Source of the DNA: Symbioplanes lichenis
GTDB lineage: Bacteria > Actinomycetota > Actinomycetes > Mycobacteriales > Micromonosporaceae
Direction: 5' to 3'
Assembly: GCF_030709675.1 (NCBI RefSeq)
Contig: NZ_JAUZQD010000013.1
Span: 186,001-250,000, forward strand
DNA length: 64,000 nt
Under the pieces are notes generated by a model. The model saw only the letters and a list, made by a program, of their open reading frames with translations. It made no database searches and was not told where the DNA came from. The position numbers were made by a program, and so were the translations under genes. This document shows positions 32,600 to 41,589 of the stretch, piece by piece. The first letter of the stretch is position 1. Each line of letters opens with the position of its first letter.

Positions 32600-32911
32600 C
32601 ACCTCGCGCGCGACGCTGCGGCCCAGGGCCAGGCCGGCCTGGTTGCTGAACTCGAGGTGCCGGCCGCCGTACACCCGGGACCGGCCCGCCTCCGCGGCGG
32701 CCGCGGCGAAGCCCGGGTAGTGCCGCGCCACCCCGCCCGGCGCCGAGTCGGTGGCGTGGTCGAACGCGATCGCGTCGGTGGTGCGCACGGCGGTCAGCGC
32801 CAGCTCGTTCCACCCCCGGACGGCGTCCAGGTCGACCGGAGCGTCCGGCGCGCGGGCCGGGGCGACGAGCCCGGCCACGCCGAGCACGGCGGTGAGCAGC
32901 AGAGCCCTCAT
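32585..32911 (-). pseudogene. remnant of a secreted vanadium haloperoxidase/PAP2 gene
   Basis: The 108-residue frame joins a signal peptide and an N-terminal segment (VDLDAVRGWNELALTAVRTT) directly to YPGFAAAAAEAGRSRVYGG and HLEFSNQAGLALGRSVA. Both segments match the two ends of actinomycete vanadium-dependent haloperoxidase/PAP2 proteins of about 400 residues or more; the tail RVYGGxHxEFSNQAGLALG is typical. The central part with the vanadate-binding Lys, Arg and His residues is missing, apart from the final H-L-E/H-F site. An internal in-frame deletion is the simplest explanation. It may still be expressed, but cannot form the active site. Confidence 0.65.
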
Positions 32912-32965
32912 GCCTCACCCTGGCCACGCGCGCCAGATCACTTCAATCCGCCGGTCGGCCCCGGG

Positions 32966-34276
32966 TCAGCTGCCGAACGGCTGGGCCGAGACGAGCTTCT
33001 GCGTCCAGCCCCGGGTGTCCACCGGGTCGTCGGTGTAGTAGCGCAGATCCGCGCCGGACAGGTCGTACGGGTCCCGGTCGCGGTAGTGGTACATCGCCCC
33101 GTCCGGCGTCTTGCCGTAGTAGAGACCCGCCCCCGGCGACGTGAGCTGGTCGAAGGTGCTCCAGCGGGTGGCCAGCGTGGTGCCGGTCCAGGTGTGGTCG
33201 GCGTTGACGCGGTACGAGCGCAGCTCCCCGCCCGTGTTCACGCCCAGCAGCCAGTCGTCGCCGGTGGCGGTGAGCGTACGCAAGGTGAAGTTGCCCGCGA
33301 TGACGTGCCGCTGGCCGATCTGGTCCGCGCCGGGCTTGTCGCGCGACACCACGTACTGCATGAGCGTGCCGTCCGCGACGCCGTAGAGGTGCCCGTGCCC
33401 GTCATAGGCGAGCAGGTCGTGCGTCCAGCCCGGCTCCACGAAGACCGGCGGGTTGTACGTCAGCGACGTCTTGTTGGTGAGGATGTCGACCCGGTGCAGC
33501 CGTCCGTCCGGCGACGTGACCAGCACAGTGTTGAAGTTGAGCGTCGCCAGGGCGACCGGGACGAAGGCGAGCGGCTCGGCGGCGACCACGGTCGAGGTCC
33601 GGTTGCCGGTCGCGGCGTCGATCGTGGTGTACGTGAGCCGGCCGTCCCCGAGCACGCCGTAGACCGAGACCGCCGGCTCGGGCGCGGCCGTGAGGCTCAC
33701 CGCGTCCACGATCCGTTGCGCGTCGGCGGCCTGCGGCTGGTAGCGCTCCGGGAAGGCGGACACCTGGACCGCCTGGCACACCTCGCCGATCGGCGCGGTC
33801 CGCCACGATCCGCCGGGATACTCGCTCTGCATCTTGTCGAGGAACTTGCCGGTCGCCTTGGCGGGGTTCATGCGATCCGCGTACGGCCCCCAGCTGTCCC
33901 GCTGCTGGAAGAGGCCCACGCTGTCCCGGTCGCCGCCGGTGACGTTGCGGATCGTGCTCTCCACGATGGTCGTGGTGATCGCGATGACCGCCGCCCGTTC
34001 GCCGAGTCCCCGGTCGAGGACGGCGTCGGTCACGGCCCGGGCGCAGGACACCCGGTACGCGTCCATGGCCCCGGCCATCGACCCGGTGAGCACCCGGTTG
34101 AGCCGGGTCGCGGTGGCCGCGTCGGCGGAGGCCGGGCCCCCGGCGACGCAGTCCTGGGTGGCGGCGACGGCCATGGCCCGCTGGTGGGCGTCGAAGCCGG
34201 GGCCGTCGGCGGCCCGGGCGGGGGTGGCGATCGTGGCGCCGAGGACGGCGGCCACGGCGAGGGTGAGTGCGCGCAT
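32966..34276 (-). CDS. secreted lysozyme-like domain fused to tachylectin-like propeller
   Basis: 436 residues with a signal peptide (ALTLAVAAVLGATIATPARA). Residues about 30-190 contain AVIAITTTIVESTIRN and DRDSVGLFQQRDSWGPY, as in lytic-transglycosylase/lysozyme-like domains of actinobacteria where the Glu of VESTIRN and the GLFQQR loop are typical. Residues about 210-436 are a tachylectin-2-like propeller: VSVYGVLGDGRLTYT, LATLNFNTVLVTSPDG, LLAYDGHGHLYGVADG and GAGLYYGKTPDGAMYHYRD. It probably binds cell-surface sugars and cuts peptidoglycan. The propeller half is repeated in the next upstream gene, which has a CHAP domain instead. Five bases separate the two genes, so they form an operon. 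Confidence 0.75.
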   Translation of the reverse strand: MRALTLAVAAVLGATIATPARAADGPGFDAHQRAMAVAATQDCVAGGPASADAATATRLNRVLTGSMAGAMDAYRVSCARAVTDAVLDRGLGERAAVIAITTTIVESTIRNVTGGDRDSVGLFQQRDSWGPYADRMNPAKATGKFLDKMQSEYPGGSWRTAPIGEVCQAVQVSAFPERYQPQAADAQRIVDAVSLTAAPEPAVSVYGVLGDGRLTYTTIDAATGNRTSTVVAAEPLAFVPVALATLNFNTVLVTSPDGRLHRVDILTNKTSLTYNPPVFVEPGWTHDLLAYDGHGHLYGVADGTLMQYVVSRDKPGADQIGQRHVIAGNFTLRTLTATGDDWLLGVNTGGELRSYRVNADHTWTGTTLATRWSTFDQLTSPGAGLYYGKTPDGAMYHYRDRDPYDLSGADLRYYTDDPVDTRGWTQKLVSAQPFGS

Positions 34277-34281
34277 GGTCG

Positions 34282-35583
34282 TCACGCTCCCGGGGGCGAC
34301 ACGTAGCCGGAGATCAGGACCTCGTCGCGGCCCATCCGGGCGGTGTCCGGGTCGATGGTCCGGCGGCTGACCTTGTTGCTGACGTTGCCGCCGACCACGA
34401 CCAGGGTGCCGTCGGGGCGGACCGAGGTGATCACGTCGACGTGCCCGCCGGTCTGGCCGTCCGGCGGGCCGTAGATCGCCCAGTCGCCGACCTTGGGGCT
34501 GCCCTTGCTCGCCCCGGACCGCGGCCGGAACAGGCCCCGGTCCTGACCCCAGGCGCCGAGGCCGCGGGCCACCCACTCGCCGCGCGGGACCCCGGGCACG
34601 CCGGCGGTCGCCCAGGCCCAGGTGGCGAACATGGCGCACCAGTCGGGCTCACCGTCGTGGCAGCTGGAGTGGTAGCGGTTGCACTGCGACTCCGGGGTGC
34701 CGACCTGGCCGGAGACCGTGGAGGCGATCTTCGCGCGCAGCGTGTTCGCCGGCGCGACCACCGTGCAGGTTGCCGGCTGGGCCGAGAGCAGCGTCTGGGT
34801 CCAGCCGCGCGAGGAGACCGGGTCGTTGAGGTGATAGCCGATGTCGGCGCCGGAGCCGTCGGCCGGGTCGCCGTCCTCGTACCAGTACATCGCGCCGCCG
34901 GCGTCCTTGCCGTAGTAGAGGCCGCCGCCCGGCGACACCAGGGAGGTGAAGGTGCCCCAGCCGCCGTCGTCGAGGGGCTGGCGGGCGTACGTGGTGCCGG
35001 TGATCGCATAGCTGATGAGCTCGCCGTCGCCGTTGGTGGCGATGAGCCGGTCGTCCGCCGCGGCCGCCATGGTGCGCAGGTAGAAGCCGACGTCCCCGAT
35101 CACCTTGCGCTGGCCGATCTGGTCGGCGCCCGGCTTGTCCCGCGAGACCACGTACTGCAGCAGATCGCCGCCGGCCGTCCCGTACAGGTGGCCGTGCCCG
35201 TCGTAGGCCAGGTGGTCGTGGGTCCAGCCGCCCTCGATGCGGGCCGGCGGGTTGAAGGCCAGCGACTCGTTGTTCGTCGTCACGTCGACCCGGTGCAGGC
35301 CGCCGCCGGTGTCGGTGATCAGGATCGTGTTGAAGTTGAGCGTGGCCATGGCCTTCGGCGTGAACCCGAGCGTGCTCGCCGAGACCACGACGTGCGTCAG
35401 GTTGCCGTTGTCCGGATCGATGACCGAGTAGGTGAGCCGGCCGTCGGCCAGGACGCCGTAGACCGAGACGTTGCCGGTGCACTTGGCGTCGGCGTACGCG
35501 GGTGCGGCGGTGACCGTGGCGGTCGCCGCCCCGCTCGCGGCCAGGGTCAGCGCGGTCAGCGCCGTCGAGAGTGTCCGTCTCAT
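34282..35583 (-). CDS. secreted tachylectin-like propeller fused to CHAP amidase
   Basis: 433 residues with a signal peptide (ALTALTLAASGAATATVTAA). Residues about 38-270 are the propeller (VSVYGVLADGRLTYS, MATLNFNTILITDTGG, LAYDGHGHLYGTAGG, GGGLYYGKDAGGAMYWYED). The C-terminal 150 residues are a CHAP domain with catalytic Cys in PDWCAMFATWAWATAG and His in GQTGGHVDVITSVRPD, then VVVGGNVSNKVSRRTI. CHAP enzymes cut peptidoglycan cross-links or stems. Together with the downstream paralogue the operon gives two wall hydrolases that share a binding module but carry different catalytic domains in reverse order. Divergent from the SARP gene at 35695. Role could be cell-wall remodelling or attack on neighbours. 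Confidence 0.8.
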   Translation of the reverse strand: MRRTLSTALTALTLAASGAATATVTAAPAYADAKCTGNVSVYGVLADGRLTYSVIDPDNGNLTHVVVSASTLGFTPKAMATLNFNTILITDTGGGLHRVDVTTNNESLAFNPPARIEGGWTHDHLAYDGHGHLYGTAGGDLLQYVVSRDKPGADQIGQRKVIGDVGFYLRTMAAAADDRLIATNGDGELISYAITGTTYARQPLDDGGWGTFTSLVSPGGGLYYGKDAGGAMYWYEDGDPADGSGADIGYHLNDPVSSRGWTQTLLSAQPATCTVVAPANTLRAKIASTVSGQVGTPESQCNRYHSSCHDGEPDWCAMFATWAWATAGVPGVPRGEWVARGLGAWGQDRGLFRPRSGASKGSPKVGDWAIYGPPDGQTGGHVDVITSVRPDGTLVVVGGNVSNKVSRRTIDPDTARMGRDEVLISGYVSPPGA

Positions 35584-35694
35584 GAGGTGGGTGCCCCCGT
35601 TCCCGTGGTGGCGTGATTGCCGGGAACACTGTGCGTGGTGTCGCCTTCAGGAAACTTTCATCCGCCTGTCGACGGCATGGAGTAAGAAGGTTTC

Positions 35695-37185
35695 ATGACA
35701 GATTCACGGGGGACGATGGACGGCGTGCGCCTGCTGGGCGCCGTCACGCTGGTGACCGGCGACCGCGAGCAGCGCCCGGGCCCGGTCAAGCTGCAACTGC
35801 TCCTGGCCGCCCTCGCCGTCGACATCGGACGCACGGTCCCGCCCCCGACCCTGGTCGACCGGATCTGGGACGAGGCGCCGCCGCGGAACGCCCGGGCTGT
35901 CCTGCACACCTACGCGGCCCGCCTGCGCCGCGCCGGCCCGGCCGTGAGCTGCCAGGCCGGCGGCTACCGGCTCGAGACCGGCCGCGAGCGGATAGACCTG
36001 CACCGCTTCACGGCACTGCGGACCCGGGCGGGCGGCCTCGACCCGTACGACCCCCGCCGGACCGAGCTGCTCGAAGCCGCCCTCGACCTGTGGTCCGGCG
36101 AGGCGCTGGCCTGCCTGCCCGGCCGCTGGGCGGCCCAGGTGCGCGAGTCCCTGCGCCAGCAGCACCGCAGCGTCCTGGTCGACTGGGCGGACGGCGTCCT
36201 CGCCTCCGGCCGGCAGTCCCGCGTGCTCGAACGGCTCGCGCCCGAGGCCGCCGCCGACCCCCTGCACGAGCCGGTGATCGAGCGGCTGATGCGCGCGCTC
36301 GGCGCGGCCGGCCGCACGGCCGAGGCCCTTGATCTGTACGCCCGGACGAGCGCCCACCTCGGCGAGGAGCTCGGCGCCTCACCGGGTCCCCGGCTGCGCG
36401 ACTTGCACACGGCCCTGCTGCGCGGCGAGTCCGTCGGCCCCGGCTCACGCCCCGCCGCTCCGGCCCAGCTGCCCTCCGCCGTCCGCCACTTCAGCGGCCG
36501 CGCCACCGAGCTCGCCGACCTCGACCGCTGGACCGCCGCCTGGGCCGCCGACCCGCACGCCCTCGGCATCGTCGCCGTCACCGGCCCGCCCGGCGTCGGC
36601 AAGTCGGCGCTCGTGGTGCACTGGGCGCACCGCAACGGCCCCCGCTTCCCCGACGGCATCCTCCACGCCGACCTGCGGGCCGGTGGCCGCCCGGTGAGCA
36701 GCCACGACGTGCTCTCCCGCTTCCTGCGCGCGCTGGGCGTCCCCGGCGACGCCGTCCCGGCCGACACCGACGAGCGCGCGGCCGGTCTGCGTACCCTCCT
36801 GGCTCGCCGCCGCATGCTGATGGTGCTGGACGACGCCGCCTCGACCGCCCAGATCCGCCCCCTGCTGCCCGGCACGGCCTCCTGCCCGGTGCTGGTGACC
36901 AGCCGGACGCCCCTGACCGACCTGGTCAGCCGGCACGGCGCCCACCGCCTGCCCCTGGCGCCGCTGCCCACCCCGGACGCCCTCGCCCTCCTGCGGGCCC
37001 TGGGCGGCGCGGCGACCGACGCCGAGGAGGCGCTCGCCCGCTGCGGCAACCTGCCGCTCGACCTGCGGCGCGAGGCCGCCGGGCGGGCGCCCCGGGCCAT
37101 CTACCGCGCCAACTCCTCGGCCCGCCACAGCGACAGCTTCCGGCCGGGCGGCCGCCGCCGGACCGCCCCGGAGTCCAACGGCTGA
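35695..37185 (+). CDS. SARP/AfsR-family regulator, truncated after NB-ARC
   Basis: 496 residues. The N-terminal winged helix (VRLLGAVTLVTG, LVDRIWDEAPPRNARAVLHT) and bacterial transcriptional activation domain (LLEAALDLWSGEALACL, PLHEPVIERLMRALG) are SARP-type. An NB-ARC ATPase follows, with P-loop VTGPPGVGKSALVVHW and Walker B RRMLMVLDDAAS. The protein stops soon after the CGNLPLDL (GLPL) motif and ends with an arginine/serine-rich tail of unusual composition, whereas AfsR-like proteins continue with an ARC2 part and TPR repeats. The gene is therefore shortened, perhaps by an old frameshift. It converges on the SnoaL operon with 8 bp between. Could regulate either cluster. Confidence 0.75.
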   Translation: MTDSRGTMDGVRLLGAVTLVTGDREQRPGPVKLQLLLAALAVDIGRTVPPPTLVDRIWDEAPPRNARAVLHTYAARLRRAGPAVSCQAGGYRLETGRERIDLHRFTALRTRAGGLDPYDPRRTELLEAALDLWSGEALACLPGRWAAQVRESLRQQHRSVLVDWADGVLASGRQSRVLERLAPEAAADPLHEPVIERLMRALGAAGRTAEALDLYARTSAHLGEELGASPGPRLRDLHTALLRGESVGPGSRPAAPAQLPSAVRHFSGRATELADLDRWTAAWAADPHALGIVAVTGPPGVGKSALVVHWAHRNGPRFPDGILHADLRAGGRPVSSHDVLSRFLRALGVPGDAVPADTDERAAGLRTLLARRRMLMVLDDAASTAQIRPLLPGTASCPVLVTSRTPLTDLVSRHGAHRLPLAPLPTPDALALLRALGGAATDAEEALARCGNLPLDLRREAAGRAPRAIYRANSSARHSDSFRPGGRRRTAPESNG

Positions 37186-37193
37186 CCGCGGGG

Positions 37194-38132
37194 TCAGATG
37201 CGGACCGCGCCGAGCTGGGCGGCCAGGCCCAGCTGATCCCAGAGCTGCCATTCCTCGGCCAGTTTGCCGCCGCTGTAGCGCTGGATGCTGACGCCGGTGG
37301 CCTGGACCAGGTTGCCGGTGGCGGCGATGCCGAGCAGGGACGCCTTGTGGGTCCCGCGGATGGTGAAGCGGGTGACCACCTTGTCGGCCTCGGCCAGCTG
37401 CAGGTCCACCGTGACGCTCAGGTCCGGCAGGCCGGTGCGGAAGGCGCTGATCAGGGCGGCGCTGCCGGCCCGGGTGGCCGGTTGCAGCGCGGTCGGGTCG
37501 TGCAGGACGAAGCTGGTGGCCTGGGTGTTGGCCAGGGCGGTCAGGTCGCCGCGGTTCCACGCGTCCATGTAGACGCTCGCGGCCTGCGCCTTGATCGCGG
37601 CGGTGTCCTCCGCCTCGGCCACCAGGGGACCGTTGGCCAGGAACGGGCCGGGGGCCGGGGTGGGGCGGGGCGCCGGGATCCGTACCGGGGTCAGGGTCAG
37701 CCGGGGCACGGCCACGCCGAGCTGGCGTACGAGGGTGACCGCGTCGCGGCTCTCCCACTCCTCGACGATCAGGCCGTCGCGGACCCGTACCACGGAGATC
37801 CCGGCGATCTCGGTGCGCTTGCCCGTCGCCGGGCGCCCCTGCCACGCGCCGTTGTTGGTGCTGGCCTGCCGCCAGCGGGCGGCCACCAGGTCGCCTTCGC
37901 CGATCACGTCCTCGACAGTGGTGGTGAAGCCGGTGAAGGCCGGGAAGACCACGCCGGTGAAGAAGTTGACCTGCCCGGCCGCGCCCGTCTGGTTGCCGGT
38001 CTGCTCGCCCGGGGCGAGGTCGTGGTGGAAGAAGTTGGGGCTCAGGTACTTCCCGGCGGCATCGGCGTTCTTGCCGTCGAGGACTTCCTTGACAAAGCTG
38101 ACCAGCAGGTCCTTGTTCTCCTTGACCGACAT
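37194..38132 (-). CDS. two-domain SnoaL-like protein
   Basis: 312 residues with two SnoaL-like (NTF2-fold ester cyclase) domains. The first (about 5-135) has FVKEVLDGKNADAAGKYLSP, VFPAFTGFTTTVEDVIGEGD and VVRVRDGLIVEEWESRDAV. The second (about 175-312) has VYMDAWNRGDLTALAN, LPDLSVTVDLQLAEADKV and GGKLAEEWQLWDQ. Family members are polyketide cyclases, hydroxylases or proteins of unknown role; SgcJ and NCS-Orf16 are small SnoaL-like proteins of the C-1027 and neocarzinostatin enediyne clusters. Last gene of the leftward operon; its ATG overlaps the preceding TAA (TAATG), showing tight coupling. Confidence 0.8.
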   Translation of the reverse strand: MSVKENKDLLVSFVKEVLDGKNADAAGKYLSPNFFHHDLAPGEQTGNQTGAAGQVNFFTGVVFPAFTGFTTTVEDVIGEGDLVAARWRQASTNNGAWQGRPATGKRTEIAGISVVRVRDGLIVEEWESRDAVTLVRQLGVAVPRLTLTPVRIPAPRPTPAPGPFLANGPLVAEAEDTAAIKAQAASVYMDAWNRGDLTALANTQATSFVLHDPTALQPATRAGSAALISAFRTGLPDLSVTVDLQLAEADKVVTRFTIRGTHKASLLGIAATGNLVQATGVSIQRYSGGKLAEEWQLWDQLGLAAQLGAVRI

Positions 38133-39754
38133 TACGACCACCCTCCTGCGGACTCGTGGTGCCCGGTCTGGGCCAGAAACGACAGCACCGCCCAGTGCTG
38201 CCAGGCGTCGGTGATCCGGCCGCCGTCCGCCGCCAGCACGGTGATGCCGGAGACGGTGACGAAGCGGCCCGACGCGGCGACACCGAGGACGGGGGCGCGG
38301 TGGTGCCCGCGCGAGGTCCACCGCACGGCGGCCCGGGCGGGCGTGGCCACCAGCAGATCCACGGTGACGGTGAGGTCGGGGAAGGCGGTGCGCCAGCGCC
38401 GGACGAACTGCCGGACGCCCGCGGTTCCCGGCTGCTGGCCCGGCAGCGGCGTGTGGTTGACGAAGCCCGGGTCGAACAGCTCGTCCACCAGCGTCAGGTC
38501 GCCGCCGTGCCACAGGTCGGCGACATAGCGGGTGGCCAGCGCCCGGGCGCCGGTCTCCTCCGCGCCGCCCTCGTCGAGACCGCCGAGCAGCGCGGTGCCC
38601 GAGATCCGGCCGATCTGCTCGATCACGTCCTGTGCCTCCCAGTCCTCCACGACCTGCCGGTCGCGCACCCGGCTCAAGGTCAGCCCCGAGGCCGGCACCG
38701 TCACGCCGTCCACCGGGATGCCGTACAGGTGGCCCTTCCACGTCGCCGTCCGGGTCCACCGGTGCAAGGCGACGTCGGCCTGGCCGAAGGTCTCCTCCAC
38801 CGTGGTGGTGGCGGGGCCGTCGCGGTCGGCGAGCTCGGCGCGCAGGGCCGACCGGAGCCCGGCCAGCCCCTGCTCGTCCTCGGGCCGGTCGTGGTGCCGG
38901 CCGTAGGCGGCGACCCAGGCGCCGGCCGCCTCCACGTCACCGGCGTCGACGACTTCGCGGTAGTAGCCGCGCACGACCCGGTCCACCTCGTCCGGGCCGC
39001 CCGGCCCGCCGGCCGCGCCGACCGAGGCCACCGTGAGCACGGTGCCCTCGCTCAGCCCCTCGACGCTCACTCCGGCGCCGGTCTGCACCAGCAGGCCGTC
39101 GCCCGCCGCGAGCTCGGCCGGGGCGTCGCCGGTCAGCGGCACCGGCGGCGCGAACGGCCCGGTGCCGCGCCAGGACACCACCTCGCCCGACTCCCAGGTG
39201 ACGCGGACCGCCCCGGCCCGGACGTGCACCAGTCGCGGACCGGCCCCGCCCACCCCGGCCCGGCTGCCGGGCGGCGAGCGCAGCTCGGTGACGGTGGCGG
39301 TGGCCGGCGCGGCGGGCAGCACCCCGACCGGCCCGAGCACCAGCGGCTCGAAGGCGATCCCGGGCGGGAACTCCTGCGCGGGGGCGGCGCCGAACACGGC
39401 CAGGCCGAGGATCCGGGCCGCGCGGTCGCCCACCGTACGGGCGCTGTGCAGCACGCCGCCCGGCATCACGAGCTGGTCGCCGACCGTGACGGTGAACTTC
39501 CGCCCCGGCGGCATGTCCTGCGGCGCGCCGCCGGCCGGGGTCTTCGTGGCGGCGTCCTCCGCCTCGAACTCCAGCGTGCCCTCCAGCACGCGGAAGACGA
39601 CCGGCCCGTTGCCCTCGGCCGGCGGGAAGAACGCGCCGGGCTGATAGCTGAAGTGGGCCAGCGCGAAGAACGCCGGAGGCGGCACGAGCGCGTGGAACGT
39701 GCCGCGGATCAGCACCTCGGCCGCGACGGCCCGGCCGGTGGTCTGCTGGGTCAT
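38132..39754 (-). CDS. cupin fused to two SnoaL-like domains
   Basis: 540 residues. The first 240 or so residues are cupin-like, with VVFRVLEGTLEFEAED, PGRKFTVTVGDQLVMPGGVL and a second half-barrel LVHVRAGAVRVTWESGEV, as in bicupins, though the clear His metal triad is not visible. Two SnoaL-like domains follow: about 250-390 (VVRGYYREVVDAGDVEAAG, VEDWEAQDVIEQIG) and about 405-540 (TRYVADLWHGGDLTLVDELF, FPDLTVTVDLLVAT, ITDAWQHWAVLSFL). The three-part fusion is unusual. Second to last in the operon, coupled to the next gene by TAATG and 14 bp after the DyP gene. Probably a binding or cyclising protein in region C. Confidence 0.75.
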   Translation of the reverse strand: MTQQTTGRAVAAEVLIRGTFHALVPPPAFFALAHFSYQPGAFFPPAEGNGPVVFRVLEGTLEFEAEDAATKTPAGGAPQDMPPGRKFTVTVGDQLVMPGGVLHSARTVGDRAARILGLAVFGAAPAQEFPPGIAFEPLVLGPVGVLPAAPATATVTELRSPPGSRAGVGGAGPRLVHVRAGAVRVTWESGEVVSWRGTGPFAPPVPLTGDAPAELAAGDGLLVQTGAGVSVEGLSEGTVLTVASVGAAGGPGGPDEVDRVVRGYYREVVDAGDVEAAGAWVAAYGRHHDRPEDEQGLAGLRSALRAELADRDGPATTTVEETFGQADVALHRWTRTATWKGHLYGIPVDGVTVPASGLTLSRVRDRQVVEDWEAQDVIEQIGRISGTALLGGLDEGGAEETGARALATRYVADLWHGGDLTLVDELFDPGFVNHTPLPGQQPGTAGVRQFVRRWRTAFPDLTVTVDLLVATPARAAVRWTSRGHHRAPVLGVAASGRFVTVSGITVLAADGGRITDAWQHWAVLSFLAQTGHHESAGGWS

Positions 39755-39768
39755 GGGAGTCCTCTCTG

Positions 39769-41589
39769 TCAGCGCGCCCGGGCCAGCCGGCGCAGCCCGC
39801 CGATCCCCGGCGTGAAGAAGTAGCCGCCCTCGGCGAAGGTGGTGAACGGCTGCCCGGCGTCCAGCTCGACCAGGTGCGGGCCGGTGTCGCCGGGCACCGG
39901 GACGCCGAACCTCCGCGGACCCGGCGACCGGCCGACGATCAGGTCGATGCCCTCGCCGGGCCGGCGCAGGCTGTCGTCGTCGAGCCAGCGGTCGCGCACG
40001 AACTCGAACTGCCGCTCGATCGAGGTCTGGTAGGACAGGAACAGCAGGCCGCGGTCCCGGTCGTCGGCGCCCGGCGGCCCGTACGGGATCCCGCGCCGCA
40101 GCATCCGGTGCCGCCGCGCCGCGCCGGGGCCCGCGGTGCCGGCCAGGTCGTCGCGCACGTTCGCCTTGCGGACATGCGCCGCGTACGGGCACCGCAGCCC
40201 GTCCGGATCCGCGGGCGCGGGTGGCCACGGCGAGCCGGGCCGGGCGGGCCGGGCCGACCGGTAGGCGAAGTCGTCGGTGGCCCGGTCGTCCGCGCCCAGC
40301 GCCGGGTCGTCGGCGTGCGGGGCGCGCACCAGCGGGGCCCCGCTGCGCCATCGGCCCACGATCATGGCCGCCACCCGCTGCTCGCCGATCCAGCCCAGGG
40401 CCGGCGCCGCGCGGCGCAGCTCGGCCGTGGCCCGGGTGACGAACCGGTCGAAGGCGGCGACATCCTGGGTGTAGCGGGCGTAGACCAGCAGCGAGCCGTT
40501 GCGGGCCCAGTCCGGGCCGGCGTCGGCGATCGGTCCCGGCGCCCCGTTCTCGCCCTCGGCCGGATAGCCGAACACGAACTCGCCCGGCTGCACGAGCGGC
40601 TGGCCCGGCTTGCCCTCGTCCGGGTCGCCCGGGTTGAGCCGCGCGGTGACCGGCTCGTGCGGCGGGAGCGGATGCCGGCCCCGCACCCCGGGCTGCGCCA
40701 CCCCGTCGCGGAAGCCGAAGTGCTCGGTGCCGCGCCGGTCGCCGGGCAGGGCGTCGCCGCGCTGCCGGCTCCGCAGGACGAAGCCCGGCGCCAGCGCGGC
40801 GGTGAGCCGGGCGCTCTCCCGGTCGAGGGCGGCCGGGTCGTCGGCGGCCACGATCAGCAGCAGGTCCGGCAGCCCATCGCGGCGGCCGGAGGTCCCGCGG
40901 AAGGCGGCGTCGGCGAAGACCACGGCCTGCGGCTCCAGGTCGATCAGCGCCGGATAGGACAGAGCCGCGGAGACCCAGGTCGCGCTCACCGCGCCTTCGT
41001 GCCCGCGGCGGGTGCGGGTGCGGGCGAACAGCCGGCCGAACGCCCACACCTCGGCCGCAGTGGCGACCTCACCGGCCAGGACACCCAGCGCGTGCCGGGC
41101 CTCGCCGAGCGCGCCCATGCGCAGGCTCAGCACGGCGACGTGGTCCTTGGCGAAGCCGGGGAACACGCTGCCCTGGATGTCGGCCAGCTCCAGGATCGGC
41201 TCGGCGCCCGCCCCGGCTCGCGGCGCCCGTCCGGCCGGGGCCTCGAACCCGTGGAACGCCTCGCTGATGCGGCCGCCCTCGACCCGGTACATGCCGTAGA
41301 GCGGGACCGTGACCGGGTGGGCGGAGCCGGCCGGATCGCCGAGCTCACCCAGGCGGGCGCCGCGCACGGTCAGCCGGGCCGCCACGGTGTCCCCGGCGGC
41401 GATCAGCTCGTCGACGGTCCACCGGCTGTCCGGCAGGGCGGCCCGCAGGCCGAGCACCCGGTCGCAGCTGCGCCGGGCCTCGTCGGCGCCGGTGCCGAGC
41501 AGCCCGGCCAGCGGCCGGTCGTCGCCGGCGCGGAAGACCGTGGCGACGAGACGCTCGACGAGCGCCGCGGGGCCACGGTCCGCGCTCAC
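39769..41589 (-). CDS. SnoaL-like domain fused to DyP-type haem peroxidase
   Basis: 606 residues from GTG 41589, which overlaps the previous TGA as GTGA. Residues 1-120 form a SnoaL-like domain (ALVERLVATVFRAGDDRPL, WTVDELIAAGDTVAARLTV). The rest is a DyP peroxidase: DIQGSVFPGF at the start, FGFRDGVAQP with the distal GxxDG Asp295, CPYAAHVRKANVRDD with the likely proximal haem His472, and DRGLLFLSYQTSIERQFEFV with the distal Arg region and final GGYFFTPG. No Tat signal and no encapsulin target peptide are seen, so it is cytosolic. DyPs oxidise bulky aromatics with peroxide. Fusion to SnoaL within a SnoaL-rich operon suggests a substrate handed between the two domains. Confidence 0.85.
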   Translation of the reverse strand: MSADRGPAALVERLVATVFRAGDDRPLAGLLGTGADEARRSCDRVLGLRAALPDSRWTVDELIAAGDTVAARLTVRGARLGELGDPAGSAHPVTVPLYGMYRVEGGRISEAFHGFEAPAGRAPRAGAGAEPILELADIQGSVFPGFAKDHVAVLSLRMGALGEARHALGVLAGEVATAAEVWAFGRLFARTRTRRGHEGAVSATWVSAALSYPALIDLEPQAVVFADAAFRGTSGRRDGLPDLLLIVAADDPAALDRESARLTAALAPGFVLRSRQRGDALPGDRRGTEHFGFRDGVAQPGVRGRHPLPPHEPVTARLNPGDPDEGKPGQPLVQPGEFVFGYPAEGENGAPGPIADAGPDWARNGSLLVYARYTQDVAAFDRFVTRATAELRRAAPALGWIGEQRVAAMIVGRWRSGAPLVRAPHADDPALGADDRATDDFAYRSARPARPGSPWPPAPADPDGLRCPYAAHVRKANVRDDLAGTAGPGAARRHRMLRRGIPYGPPGADDRDRGLLFLSYQTSIERQFEFVRDRWLDDDSLRRPGEGIDLIVGRSPGPRRFGVPVPGDTGPHLVELDAGQPFTTFAEGGYFFTPGIGGLRRLARAR

